Of a stretch of DNA of 64,000 nucleotides, positions 26,393-35,241 are shown in pieces. How positions within the stretch are numbered: position 1 is the first letter of the stretch; the number at the start of each line of letters is the position of its first letter. A program made the translations under genes and the position numbers. The stretch comes from Dongia_B soli (GTDB lineage Bacteria > Pseudomonadota > Alphaproteobacteria > Dongiales > Dongiaceae). The stretch covers positions 124,001 through 188,000 of the forward strand of contig NZ_JAXCLW010000003.1 of the NCBI RefSeq assembly GCF_034044715.1, written 5' to 3'. Below the pieces are notes generated by a model. The model made no database searches, was not told the DNA's origin, and worked only from the letters and a program-made list of their open reading frames with translations.

Positions 26393-26776
26393 TCAGCGGG
26401 ACGACCCGCCCCGAAGATGGTCGCGCACCAGCATCAGGCCGATGACGTTGCCACCCGTCATCACATCGATCGGCCGCTTGCCTTCCAGAGATGCATTGGG
26501 CTTGCCCAGCCAATGGGCCGCGTGGTCGTTGTCACGGGTGCGCTGGCGCAAGGCGGCATGAATGCCGCTGACGAGGCCAATGCGATGCGGCAGATCGGCA
26601 GGAAAATTTCGCACCTGACCGGTGACCCAGTTCTTCAATTCATTCAGGTCCCGGGCGCCCAGGATTGCCAATATCTGCTGGTCCGTTATCGACCAGGTCT
26701 TGAGAACGGTGAGCGCCCCTGCCACGCCATGCCTGATTTCGTCCGAACTGAGCCCGATCTTGTTCGATATCGCCAT
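26393..26776 (-). CDS. MbcA/ParS/Xre antitoxin-family (DUF2384) protein without adjacent toxin
   Basis: 127 residues. The C-terminal half, RQRTRDNDHAAHWLGKPNASLEGKRPIDVM and GLMLVRDHL, is the toxin-binding domain of the Xre/MbcA/ParS family (DUF2384). The N-terminal part (about 10-50) could hold the HTH. The normal partner, a RES-domain NAD-degrading toxin, would be next to it, but the neighbours are a small acidic protein and RidA. It may be an orphan regulator, or an antitoxin for a toxin elsewhere. Confidence 0.8.
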   Translation of the reverse strand: MAISNKIGLSSDEIRHGVAGALTVLKTWSITDQQILAILGARDLNELKNWVTGQVRNFPADLPHRIGLVSGIHAALRQRTRDNDHAAHWLGKPNASLEGKRPIDVMTGGNVIGLMLVRDHLRGGSSR

Positions 26777-26993
26777 GCCACGCCATCCGTCACCCTATAA
26801 CCGGGGGCTGCCGGATAATAGCAGATACCGGTGACGCTTGGAGTGAAATCGACGGCGCAGCCAGGGATGGATCGGACGCATCATTGTCGCTATGCTGCCT
26901 CCCGGCTTTACAGCTGGGAACCCAGGATCATCCCCGTTCCGGGCGTCTATCTGCAGGAATGGCCGGATATATGACACAGAAATGGAGCATGAG

Positions 26994-27458
26994 ATGTCGG
27001 GAAAGATTGCCGCCAAACTGGCCGAGCTGAAAATCGAGCTGCCGCAAGCTGCGGCACCTGTCGCCAATTATGTGCCGGTGGTGCTCACCGGGAATCAGGC
27101 TTTCGTCGCAGGCCAGGTCACGGTGTGGAATGGCGAGCGAAAGTTCATTGGCAAATTAGGCAAGGAATATACCGCCGACGAGGGCCAGCAGGCGGCCCGG
27201 CTGTGCGGCCTCAACATCCTGGCGCAGCTTCAGGCGGCACTCGGCGATCTCGACCGTGTGAAGCGCGTGGTCAAGCTGGGCGTTTTCGTCAACAGCATGG
27301 CCGAATTTTCCGAACAGCCCAAGGTCGCCAATGGCGTTTCGGACCTGATGGTCGAGGTGTTCGGTGATGCCGGCAAGCATGCCCGCTCGGCGGTTGGCGT
27401 CAATGTGCTACCGCTGAATGTCGCCGTCGAAGTGGATGCCATCGTCGAGTTCGCCTGA
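26994..27458 (+). CDS. RidA/YjgF family protein
   Basis: 154 residues from the ATG at 26994 (MSGKIAAKLAELKIELP), with GGAG upstream; longer starts are unconserved. Family blocks are ANYVPVVLTGNQAFVAGQV, ARLCGLNILAQLQAALGDLDRVKRVVKLGVFVNS and KHARSAVGVNVLPLNVAVEVDAI. RidA hydrolyses reactive enamines and imines made by PLP enzymes, in the cytoplasm. This is the longer RidA subgroup with an N-terminal extension, common in alphaproteobacteria. A single gene between the antitoxin-like gene and the GNAT-fold protein. Confidence 0.93.
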   Translation: MSGKIAAKLAELKIELPQAAAPVANYVPVVLTGNQAFVAGQVTVWNGERKFIGKLGKEYTADEGQQAARLCGLNILAQLQAALGDLDRVKRVVKLGVFVNSMAEFSEQPKVANGVSDLMVEVFGDAGKHARSAVGVNVLPLNVAVEVDAIVEFA

Positions 27459-27594
27459 GCCACGGGTGCAACCGCTAGCTTTTCGGGGGCGGGTCAGTGA
27501 TGGCCCGCCTTCTGCATTCGAGGACGTGACTTGATCCCTCGTCAGCCCCATATACTCTGACATCGGGAAAACGGAACAACTGGGCGATTTCGTT

Positions 27595-28755
27595 TTGCAA
27601 GCACGGATCATCGACTCTCTCAGCGAGATAACAGCCGAAGAATGGGATGCCTGCGCCGGATGGAATGGCGACGGCACGGGCACCAACCCTTTTGTCGCCC
27701 ATGCCTTCCTGTCGGCGCTGGAGCGTTCCGGCTCGGTCGGCCGAAAAAGCGGGTGGTTGCCCCAGCATCTGCTGATCGAAGACGAAAGCGGCCGCCTGCA
27801 GGCCGCCTGCCCGCTTTACGTCAAAGGCCATTCTTACGGCGAATATGTCTTCGATCACGGCTGGGCCGATGCCTATGAGCGCGCCGGTGGCCGCTACTAT
27901 CCCAAATTGCAGGTTGCGGTTCCCTTCACACCCGTCCCCGGCCCTCGGCTGCTGGTGCGGCCAGGACCAAACGGCGCCGCCATCCGGCAGGCATTGATCG
28001 AGACGCTGATCACCACCGTAAGGCGCAGCAAGATGTCGTCGCTCCATGTGACCTTCTGCACGGCCGAAGAGGCCGCAGCTTTCAGCGAGTCAGGTCTCTT
28101 GCATCGGCGGGGCGTGCAATATCACTGGCACAATCAAGGCTACGGAAGCTTCGACGATTTCCTCGCCGCGCTCAATTCACGCAAGCGCAAGGCGATTCGC
28201 AAGGAGCGCGCCGCCGTCGAAAATTATGGTCTCACCATCCGGCAATTGAGTGGCAATGAGATCGAAAAACGGCATTGGGATGCCTTCTTCGATTTCTACA
28301 TGGATACCGGCAATCGCAAATGGGGCCAGCCTTATCTCACCCGGCGCTTCTTCGACCTGATCGGCGAGACGATGGACGAGCAGGTCGTGCTGATGCTGGC
28401 GGAGAAGAATGGACAGCCGGTTGCCGGCGCGCTGAACCTGCGCGGCGCCGATGCGCTTTACGGTCGGAACTGGGGCTGCCTCGCCGATTACCGCTTTCTC
28501 CATTTCGAGCTTTGCTATTACCAGGCGATCGATTACGCCATCGCTCATAAGCTTGCCCGCGTCGAAGCGGGCGCCCAGGGCGAGCATAAAATCCAGCGCG
28601 GATACTTGCCGGTGGAGACCCATAGCGCGCATTGGATCACCGACCCCAGCTTTCGCGATGCCGTTGCCGAATTCCTCAACCGTGAGAGCCGCGCCCTGGA
28701 ATACGAAATGGCGGAACTTGCCGATTACGGCCCGTTCCGCCGATCCGAGAAGTAA
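27595..28755 (+). CDS. GNAT-fold / FemAB-like protein (DUF482)
   Basis: 386 residues from a TTG at 27595, with no better start visible. Blocks typical of the DUF482 (PF04339) family are seen: NPFVAHAFLSALERSGS near the N-terminus, HVTFCTAEEAAAF, QYHWHNQGYGSFDDFLAALNSRKRKAIRKER, FFDFYMDTGNRKWGQPYLTRRFF and GNRKW-like and EAGAQGEHKIQRGYLPVETHSAHWI. The fold is a double GNAT domain; function not established, though a role in peptidoglycan or acyl transfer has been suggested for relatives. It ends six bases before the convergent tex stop, with no obvious terminator between. Confidence 0.88.
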   Translation: MQARIIDSLSEITAEEWDACAGWNGDGTGTNPFVAHAFLSALERSGSVGRKSGWLPQHLLIEDESGRLQAACPLYVKGHSYGEYVFDHGWADAYERAGGRYYPKLQVAVPFTPVPGPRLLVRPGPNGAAIRQALIETLITTVRRSKMSSLHVTFCTAEEAAAFSESGLLHRRGVQYHWHNQGYGSFDDFLAALNSRKRKAIRKERAAVENYGLTIRQLSGNEIEKRHWDAFFDFYMDTGNRKWGQPYLTRRFFDLIGETMDEQVVLMLAEKNGQPVAGALNLRGADALYGRNWGCLADYRFLHFELCYYQAIDYAIAHKLARVEAGAQGEHKIQRGYLPVETHSAHWITDPSFRDAVAEFLNRESRALEYEMAELADYGPFRRSEK

Positions 28756-28761
28756 CCGCGC

Positions 28762-31119
28762 TTATTTGCGCTTATCGAGACCGGCCTTGGCGAAGGCCGC
28801 CGCCAAAGCGCCGCCCATGGCGGAGCCGGCATTGCCGCCCGCATTGCCATTGCTGCGGGCCGGCTGGGCGGTCATAAATTTCCGGTCGCGCTGGGCCAGC
28901 GGACGGTCGTTGCTGTTGGCGTTCTCGCGCTTGGCAGCGCCGGGCTGATCGCTCATCCGCATGGTCAGCGAGATACGCTTACGCTTCAGATCGACCTCCA
29001 GCACCTTCACCTTGACGACATCGCCGGACTTCACGACTTCGCGCGGATCCTTGACGAAGCGATCGGCCAGTGCCGAGACATGCACCAGCCCGTCCTGATG
29101 CACGCCGATATCGACGAAGGCGCCGAAATTGGTCACATTCGTCACCACACCCTCCAGCATCATGCCGGGCTGCAAATCGATCATTTCCTCGACGCCGTCC
29201 TTGAAGGTCGCCGTCTTGAATTCCGGTCGCGGATCGCGGCCGGGCTTTTCCAATTCCTTGATGATGTCGGTGACGGTTGGGACACCGAATTGCTCGTCGG
29301 TGAATTCTTCCGGTTTCAGGCTGCGCAGCACCTTGGTGTCGCCGATCAGGGCCTTCACCTCGCTCTTGGTGTAAGCGAGGATGCGCCGCACCACGGGATA
29401 GGCTTCCGGGTGAACCGAGGAACTATCCAGGGGGTCGTCACCATCGCCGATCCGCAGGAAGCCGGCGCATTGTTCGAAAGCCTTGGGCCCAAGCCGCGAA
29501 ACCGAAAGCAGTTCCTGACGGGTCTTGAACGGACCGTTCTGATCGCGAAAGGCAACGACATTCTGGGCCAGGCTCTCACCGAGTCCGGAGACACGCGCCA
29601 GCAGCTTGGCCGAGGCGGTATTGACCTCGACGCCGACGGCATTCACGCAATCTTCGATGACGGCATCGAGCGCCCGTGCCAGGCGGAATTCGTTGACGTC
29701 ATGCTGGTACTGCCCGACGCCGATCGATTTCGGATCGATCTTGACCAGCTCGGCCAGCGGGTCCTGCAGACGGCGCGCAATAGAGACCGCGCCGCGCAGC
29801 GACACATCGAGTTCCGGCAGTTCCTTCGAAGCATATTCCGATGCCGAATAGACCGACGCACCGGCTTCCGAAACGACGATCTTGGCCAGCTTCAATTCCG
29901 GATGGCGCTTCTGCAGATCAATCACCAGACGATCGGTCTCGCGACTTGCGGTGCCGTTGCCAATGGCAACCAGTTCGACCTTATGGCGATGGGCGAGCGC
30001 CGCGAGAACTGCAATCGATTGATCCCAGTCGCGGCGCGGCTCATGCGGATAAATCGTGGTGGTTTCCAGCACCTTGCCGGTGGCGGCGATGACCGCCACC
30101 TTGACGCCCGTGCGGATGCCGGGATCGAGTCCGAGGGTGGCACGGCCGCCGGCCGGTGCGGCCATCAAAATATCCTTGAGATTGGCAGCAAAAACCCGCA
30201 CCGCCTCTTCTTCCGCCGCTTGGCGCAGCTTGGTCATCAGTTCGATTTCGATATGCAGCTTGGCCTTCACCCGCCAAGTCCAGCGCACCACATCCTGCAG
30301 CCAGGCATCGGCAGCGCGCTTCTGATCGCTGACGCCGAATTTCGCGGCAATCGTGGTTTCCGCCGTGTTGAGGGTCTTGCGATCCTCCGGCTCATCCATC
30401 ACCAAAGCCAGCGTCAGGACTTCTTCCTTCTGACCGCGGAACAAAGCCAAAGCGCGATGCGAGGGAATCTTGGCGATCGGCTCGGCGGCATCGAAATAAT
30501 CGGAGAATTTCGCGCCGGCATCGGCCTTGCCTTCGACCACCTTCGATACCAGGCGGGCATTCTCCCAGACGAAATCGCGCAAGCGACCAATCAGATCGGC
30601 ATCCTCGGCGAAGCGCTCCATCAGGATCTGCATGGCGCCGTCCAGCGCCGCCTTGGTGTCGGCAACGCCCTTTTCGGCATCAATGAAAGCGGCAGCCTCG
30701 GTTTCCGGTGTTTTGGTCGGATCGCCGAGCAGCATATCGGCCAGCGGCTCGAGGCCGGCTTCACGCGCAATCTGCGCCTTTGTACGGCGCTTCGGCTTAT
30801 AGGGGAGATAGAGATCTTCCAGCCGCGCTTTATTGTCAGCGAAGCGGATATCCTTTTCCAACTCCGGCGTCAGCTTGCCCTGTTCCTCGACGCTTTTCAG
30901 GATTGCGGTCCGGCGCTCTTCCAGCTCGCGCAGATAACGCAGGCGCTCATCCAGGGTACGAAGCTGGGTATCGTCCAGGCCGCCAGTCACTTCCTTACGA
31001 TACCGGGCAATGAAGGGAACTGTCGCACCACCATCCAGCAGTTCCACGGCGGCTTTGACCTGCGCCTCGCGCGCATTCAATTCGGTGGCAATTCTGGCTT
31101 CGATCGATGGCAGGGACAC
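28762..31119 (-). CDS. tex: Tex family RNA-binding transcription accessory protein
   Basis: 785 residues, the standard Tex length. The helical N-terminal region has FIARYRKEVTGGLDDTQLRTL and YLPYKPKRRTKAQIARE, the YqgF-like nuclease-fold core has TLGLDPGIRTGVKVAVI, and the helix-hairpin-helix part reads NTASAKLLARVSGLG. The C-terminal S1 domain (about 655-725) starts GMMLEGVVTNVTNFGAFVDIG. Tex is related to Spt6 and binds nucleic acids in transcription. The last 60 residues are a basic, Asn/Ala/Gly-rich tail. Single gene; the frame on the opposite strand is a shadow. Confidence 0.96.
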   Translation of the reverse strand: MSLPSIEARIATELNAREAQVKAAVELLDGGATVPFIARYRKEVTGGLDDTQLRTLDERLRYLRELEERRTAILKSVEEQGKLTPELEKDIRFADNKARLEDLYLPYKPKRRTKAQIAREAGLEPLADMLLGDPTKTPETEAAAFIDAEKGVADTKAALDGAMQILMERFAEDADLIGRLRDFVWENARLVSKVVEGKADAGAKFSDYFDAAEPIAKIPSHRALALFRGQKEEVLTLALVMDEPEDRKTLNTAETTIAAKFGVSDQKRAADAWLQDVVRWTWRVKAKLHIEIELMTKLRQAAEEEAVRVFAANLKDILMAAPAGGRATLGLDPGIRTGVKVAVIAATGKVLETTTIYPHEPRRDWDQSIAVLAALAHRHKVELVAIGNGTASRETDRLVIDLQKRHPELKLAKIVVSEAGASVYSASEYASKELPELDVSLRGAVSIARRLQDPLAELVKIDPKSIGVGQYQHDVNEFRLARALDAVIEDCVNAVGVEVNTASAKLLARVSGLGESLAQNVVAFRDQNGPFKTRQELLSVSRLGPKAFEQCAGFLRIGDGDDPLDSSSVHPEAYPVVRRILAYTKSEVKALIGDTKVLRSLKPEEFTDEQFGVPTVTDIIKELEKPGRDPRPEFKTATFKDGVEEMIDLQPGMMLEGVVTNVTNFGAFVDIGVHQDGLVHVSALADRFVKDPREVVKSGDVVKVKVLEVDLKRKRISLTMRMSDQPGAAKRENANSNDRPLAQRDRKFMTAQPARSNGNAGGNAGSAMGGALAAAFAKAGLDKRK

Positions 31120-31316
31120 GCTGTTACCTCATTGTCGTTCCGGCGGGTCCGACTCGCGAACGCGCCTTTTCAGGGCCGCTGTTCTAGCCTTTGACAGGCC
31201 CCGGCTCAAGCCCATGCAACCGTCCTGGCAAAGTTGTTATCGCCATATTTTCCAGGCTTTTACGCTGATTTTATTTGCCTGTTATCCGGTTCCCTATCTC
31301 ACGGGCCATAAAGAAA

Positions 31317-31336
31317 CGGCAGCCTATCGGCTGCCA
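31317..31336 (-). terminator. Terminator hairpin after clpA
   Basis: Perfect arms GGCAGCC (31318-31324) and GGCTGCC (31329-31335) around TATC. Read on the minus strand the stem is followed by GTTTCTTTAT. It lies 40 bases past the clpA stop. Confidence 0.7.
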
Positions 31337-31375
31337 TTTCCTGCTCTATCTGACTTACCCCGGAAGACGGAGGTC

Positions 31376-33688
31376 TCAGGCCTCGACCGGCTCCACCGTT
31401 TCCTCGCGGCTCTGCCCCTTGCTTTCGACGATTTCGAAAACAAGCTTGTCGGCTTCCTTGTCGAGATCGATGCGAACCGTGCCGCCTTTTTCCAGGCGTC
31501 CGAACAGAATGTCGTCCGCCAGCGGCTTCTTGATATGCTCCTGGATCGTCCGGGAGAGCGGACGCGCGCCGTAAAGCGGATCGAAGCCCTTGGCCGCCAG
31601 CCAGCGCCGCGCGCCATCGGTCAATTCGATGCTGACATGGCGATCGGCAAGCTGCGCCTCCAACTGCATGACGAATTTGTCGACCACCTGGGCCACAATT
31701 TCCGCCGGCAGATTGGAGAAAGCGATGATCTGATCGAGGCGGTTGCGGAATTCCGGCGTGAACAGCCGGTTGATCGCTTCCGCATCCTCGCCTTCGCGCT
31801 TCTCCCGCGCGAAACCGATCGCGGCCTTCGACATTTCCGAGGCGCCGGCATTGGTGGTCATGATCAGGATGACATTCCGGAAATCCACCGACTTGCCATT
31901 GTGATCGGTCAGCTTGCCGTGGTCCATCACCTGCAAAAGGATATTGAACAGGTCAGGATGCGCCTTCTCGATTTCGTCAAGCAACAACACGGCATGGGGG
32001 TGCTGGTCGATGGCATCGGTCAGCAGACCACCCTGGTCGAAGCCGACATAGCCGGGAGGCGCACCGATCAGGCGCGATACCGTGTGACGTTCCATATATT
32101 CGGACATATCGAAGCGCACCAGCTCGATCCCCAGGCAGCGCGCCAATTGCTTCGCCACCTCGGTCTTGCCGACACCAGTCGGGCCGGAAAAGAGATAACA
32201 GCCGATCGGCTTTTCCGGCTCGCGCAGGCCGGCGCGTGACAGTTTGATCGCCGCGCAGAGCGCATCGATCGCCTTGTCCTGGCCGAAAACCATTGTCCGC
32301 AAGTCGCGCTGCAGGTTCTTGAGCGCCGCCTTGTCGTCCTTCGAAACGGTTTTTGGCGGGATCCGGGCAATCATCGCGACCACGGCTTCGACATCCTTCA
32401 CCGTGATCGTCTTCTTGCGTTTCGATTCCGGCAGCAGCATCTGGGCTGCCCCAACCTCGTCGATAATGTCGATCGCCTTGTCCGGCAGTTTGCGGTCACC
32501 GATATAGCGCGCCGACAACTCCACCGCCGAACGGATCGCTTCGGTCGTATAGCGGATATTGTGATGCTTTTCGTAATAGGGCTTCAGGCCGCGCAGGATC
32601 TTCACGGCATCTTCCATCGACGGCTCGTTGACGTCGATCTTTTGGAAGCGCCGCACCAAAGCCCGGTCCTTTTCGAAATACTGGCGGTATTCCTTATAGG
32701 TCGTGGAACCCATGCAGCGAAGCGCGCCGGACTGCAAAGCGGGCTTCAGCAGATTGGAGGCATCCATCGATCCACCGGATGTAGCGCCAGCGCCGATTAC
32801 GGTGTGGATCTCGTCGATGAAAAGGACCGCACCCTCGGTCGCCTCCAGCTCTTTCACCACGGCTTTCAACCGTTCTTCGAAATCGCCGCGATAGCGCGTG
32901 CCGGCCAGCAACGCGCCCATATCCAAGGCGAAGATCGTCGCATTCTTCAATACATCGGGTACATCGCCCTGCACGATCCGCCGTGCCAGACCTTCGGCGA
33001 TCGCCGTCTTGCCGACACCGGGGTCACCAACATAGAGCGGATTGTTCTTGGTGCGGCGGCACAGCACCTGGATGGTGCGATTGACCTCGGCCTCGCGGCC
33101 GATCAACGGATCGATCTTGCCATCGCTCGCCTTGCGATTGAGGTTGACGCAATAAGCATCCAGCGCCTCGGCACCAGTCTTCACGCCGCCCTCGCCTGCC
33201 TCCTGTTCGCCACCGCTGCCGGTCCCGCGGACGCGCCGCGGCTCCGCACGTCCTGGCGTCTTCGCGATACCGTGGCTGATGTAATTGACTGCATCGAGCC
33301 GGGTCATTTCCTGTTCCTGCAGGAAATAGACGGCATGGCTCTCGCGTTCGGAGAACAGCGCCACCAGAAGGTTGGCGCCTGTCACTTCCTCGCGGCCGGA
33401 TGACTGGACATGGATGGCCGCGCGCTGCAGCACGCGCTGGAAACCGGCGGTCGGCTTCGCTTCGTTGTTGTGCTTGCCGACGATATTGCCGAGCTGGTTG
33501 TCGATGTAATCCGTCAGATCGCTTTTCAGGCGCTCGATATCGACGTTGCAGGCGCGCATGACGGCGATGGCGTCCTGATCGTCGGCCAAGGCCAAAAGCA
33601 GATGTTCCAGCGTCGCAAAATCGTGACGCCGTTCATTTGCATAAGCCAGGGCGCGGTGCAGAGTCTGTTCGAGATTGGGCGACAACAT
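31376..33688 (-). CDS. clpA: ATP-dependent Clp protease ATP-binding subunit ClpA
   Basis: 770 residues, normal for ClpA. N-domain at 1-145, first AAA+ domain with GDPGVGKTAIAEG and the DEIHTVIG Walker B, second with GPTGVGKTEVAKQ and LLDEIEKAHPD, ending in a typical D2 tail. ClpA unfolds substrates for ClpP, including N-end rule substrates delivered by ClpS. There is no middle (M) domain, so it is ClpA rather than ClpB or ClpC. A Gly/Glu-rich linker (about 155-175) joins the N-domain. It follows clpS by 97 bases on the same strand. Confidence 0.97.
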   Translation of the reverse strand: MLSPNLEQTLHRALAYANERRHDFATLEHLLLALADDQDAIAVMRACNVDIERLKSDLTDYIDNQLGNIVGKHNNEAKPTAGFQRVLQRAAIHVQSSGREEVTGANLLVALFSERESHAVYFLQEQEMTRLDAVNYISHGIAKTPGRAEPRRVRGTGSGGEQEAGEGGVKTGAEALDAYCVNLNRKASDGKIDPLIGREAEVNRTIQVLCRRTKNNPLYVGDPGVGKTAIAEGLARRIVQGDVPDVLKNATIFALDMGALLAGTRYRGDFEERLKAVVKELEATEGAVLFIDEIHTVIGAGATSGGSMDASNLLKPALQSGALRCMGSTTYKEYRQYFEKDRALVRRFQKIDVNEPSMEDAVKILRGLKPYYEKHHNIRYTTEAIRSAVELSARYIGDRKLPDKAIDIIDEVGAAQMLLPESKRKKTITVKDVEAVVAMIARIPPKTVSKDDKAALKNLQRDLRTMVFGQDKAIDALCAAIKLSRAGLREPEKPIGCYLFSGPTGVGKTEVAKQLARCLGIELVRFDMSEYMERHTVSRLIGAPPGYVGFDQGGLLTDAIDQHPHAVLLLDEIEKAHPDLFNILLQVMDHGKLTDHNGKSVDFRNVILIMTTNAGASEMSKAAIGFAREKREGEDAEAINRLFTPEFRNRLDQIIAFSNLPAEIVAQVVDKFVMQLEAQLADRHVSIELTDGARRWLAAKGFDPLYGARPLSRTIQEHIKKPLADDILFGRLEKGGTVRIDLDKEADKLVFEIVESKGQSREETVEPVEA

Positions 33689-33785
33689 CGGCCGATCTAT
33701 CCTTTCTTAGCACCAGCCATATCGGCCACGACACCGGCTCGATACAGGTAGATGCCATGCTAAACCGACGGGACCAGTCCGCCGA

Positions 33786-34142
33786 TCACTCTTTCTCCAT
33801 CGTGCATTGCAGCGGATGCTGGTGCCGACGGGCGAAATCGATGACTTGCCCCACTTTCGTTTCCGCAACCTCATAGGTGTAGACGCCACAAACGCCGACA
33901 CCACGATGATGCACGTGGAGCATGATCTCGGTCGCTGCCTCGCGGCTCTTGTTGAAGAACCGCTCAAGGACATGAACCACGAATTCCATTGGCGTGTAAT
34001 CGTCGTTCAGAAGCAGCACGCGATACATCGCTGGCTTCTGGGTTTTCGGCCGTACCTTGACGACGGTGCCGGTTCCGGGCCCCTGCTGCCCGCCGTTATT
34101 GTCGTCGTCATTTTGTGCGTTGGTAATCGTCCAGTTCAGCAT
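33786..34142 (-). CDS. clpS: ClpS adaptor protein
   Basis: 118 residues. An acidic, Asn/Gly-rich leader (to about 25) precedes the core fold with YRVLLLNDDYTPMEFVVHVL, HHRGVGVCGVYTYEVAETKV. ClpS binds proteins with bulky N-terminal residues (Leu, Phe, Trp, Tyr) and passes them to ClpA; the Aat enzyme encoded at 5671-6339 makes such N-termini. The NDD and H(66-type) binding-pocket residues are present. Directly upstream of clpA, as in most proteobacteria. Confidence 0.96.
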   Translation of the reverse strand: MLNWTITNAQNDDDNNGGQQGPGTGTVVKVRPKTQKPAMYRVLLLNDDYTPMEFVVHVLERFFNKSREAATEIMLHVHHRGVGVCGVYTYEVAETKVGQVIDFARRHQHPLQCTMEKE

Positions 34143-34360
34143 TGTCCGGGGAAGTCTCGTTCCTGATCAGGGTATAATATTGGATATCAAGGCTTCGTTA
34201 AAAGGGGTTCGGCGACCTGCTGCAAACCGGGCGACCGAATAGAGCAAGAAATGATCGCTTTGTCATATAGTCCCGCCCTTCGCAAAGAAAATACGACAGC
34301 GGCAGAGACCTGACCTGCAGAAATAGCGACCGCCAGCTGAGCAATTATGCCGTTTCCCCA

Positions 34361-35086
34361 TCAAAAGGCGTTCAGCAGACCGCCCAAGCCATTCTCTCTG
34401 ACGGTCAACTCGAAGGCACCGGTCGGCGCGCGACCACCGCCGGTCCGTCGGAAAGAGGCTCGCTCCGCCGGGCTGGTCACATGAGGAGGCCGGAAAGTCA
34501 CGCCGGTTTTGTCGCGTTTCAACAGAAAATCCTGAAATTTGATCCCCGCAAAGCCCTGACGAGCCATAGATTGCGGCCGGTTGTTCCAGGCGTAATAGTG
34601 AAACACACCGCCCTCGCAACCTGCGGCGATCCAATAGAAGTCCTGCGAATGCAGTTTCAAGCCTTGCGGCGCCGGACCGCCATAGCCGCTTTGCCTCAAA
34701 AGCGCACGGAACTCCGCCACTTCCGCCGATGTCAGCGTGACCTGCGATTGCGTCCAGGTCCAGGGACCGAAGATATTGTTGGTCGACCAATTGACCAGAT
34801 TGCCGGTATTGTTCATGGCGCGGACATTCATGACAGCCCCGCCATGCTTATCCACGAATATGTCGTAACTCCGTAATTGTGCATCGTATTGGCCGTTATA
34901 AACGAGCCGGATGCGGTCGGCGCTGCCGGCCGCACAACTTTCGCGGATATCATTACCGTCGAGATAGCTGAACCAGCTGAATTTGCGGACGATCGGATTA
35001 TTCACGTCATATCGCTGTCCTTCGCGATAAGCACAACCGACAAGAAGCAACGAGATCAGGCATAAATTGCAAACCTTCGTGAACAT
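34361..35086 (-). CDS. Hypothetical lipoprotein
   Basis: 241 residues. The N-terminus has a hydrophobic segment and a lipobox LVGC (Cys18), so the protein is probably lipid-anchored in the envelope. The mature part is beta-rich, with VRKFSWFSYLDGNDIRESC, LVNWSTNNIFGPWTWTQSQVTL and GGVFHYYAWNN. I recognise no family. It is between clpS and the D,D-carboxypeptidase, divergent from the latter with a long AT-rich gap (35087-35241). Both are envelope proteins, but no shared function is evident. Confidence 0.75.
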   Translation of the reverse strand: MFTKVCNLCLISLLLVGCAYREGQRYDVNNPIVRKFSWFSYLDGNDIRESCAAGSADRIRLVYNGQYDAQLRSYDIFVDKHGGAVMNVRAMNNTGNLVNWSTNNIFGPWTWTQSQVTLTSAEVAEFRALLRQSGYGGPAPQGLKLHSQDFYWIAAGCEGGVFHYYAWNNRPQSMARQGFAGIKFQDFLLKRDKTGVTFRPPHVTSPAERASFRRTGGGRAPTGAFELTVRENGLGGLLNAF

Positions 35087-35241
35087 CGTTCTCTACCTGA
35101 CGGAAAAAACTGAATTATTTTGCCGTTAATCAAATCTAAATCACGATTGTGGTATAGACAAGATTCGTAGGGTTACATAGAATTCATGGAAATTTTGGCA
35201 TTCTCAGGACAATTCTGTGTCCGCTCCATGGGGGATCTCCG

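Noticed and set aside
29080..31194. A 704-codon plus-strand frame across tex
   Set aside because: Antisense to a complete tex gene; no recognisable domain; the usual shadow in GC-rich DNA.
31010..33403. Long plus-strand frames (31010-32239 and 32561-33403) across clpA
   Set aside because: Antisense to an intact clpA, no domains.
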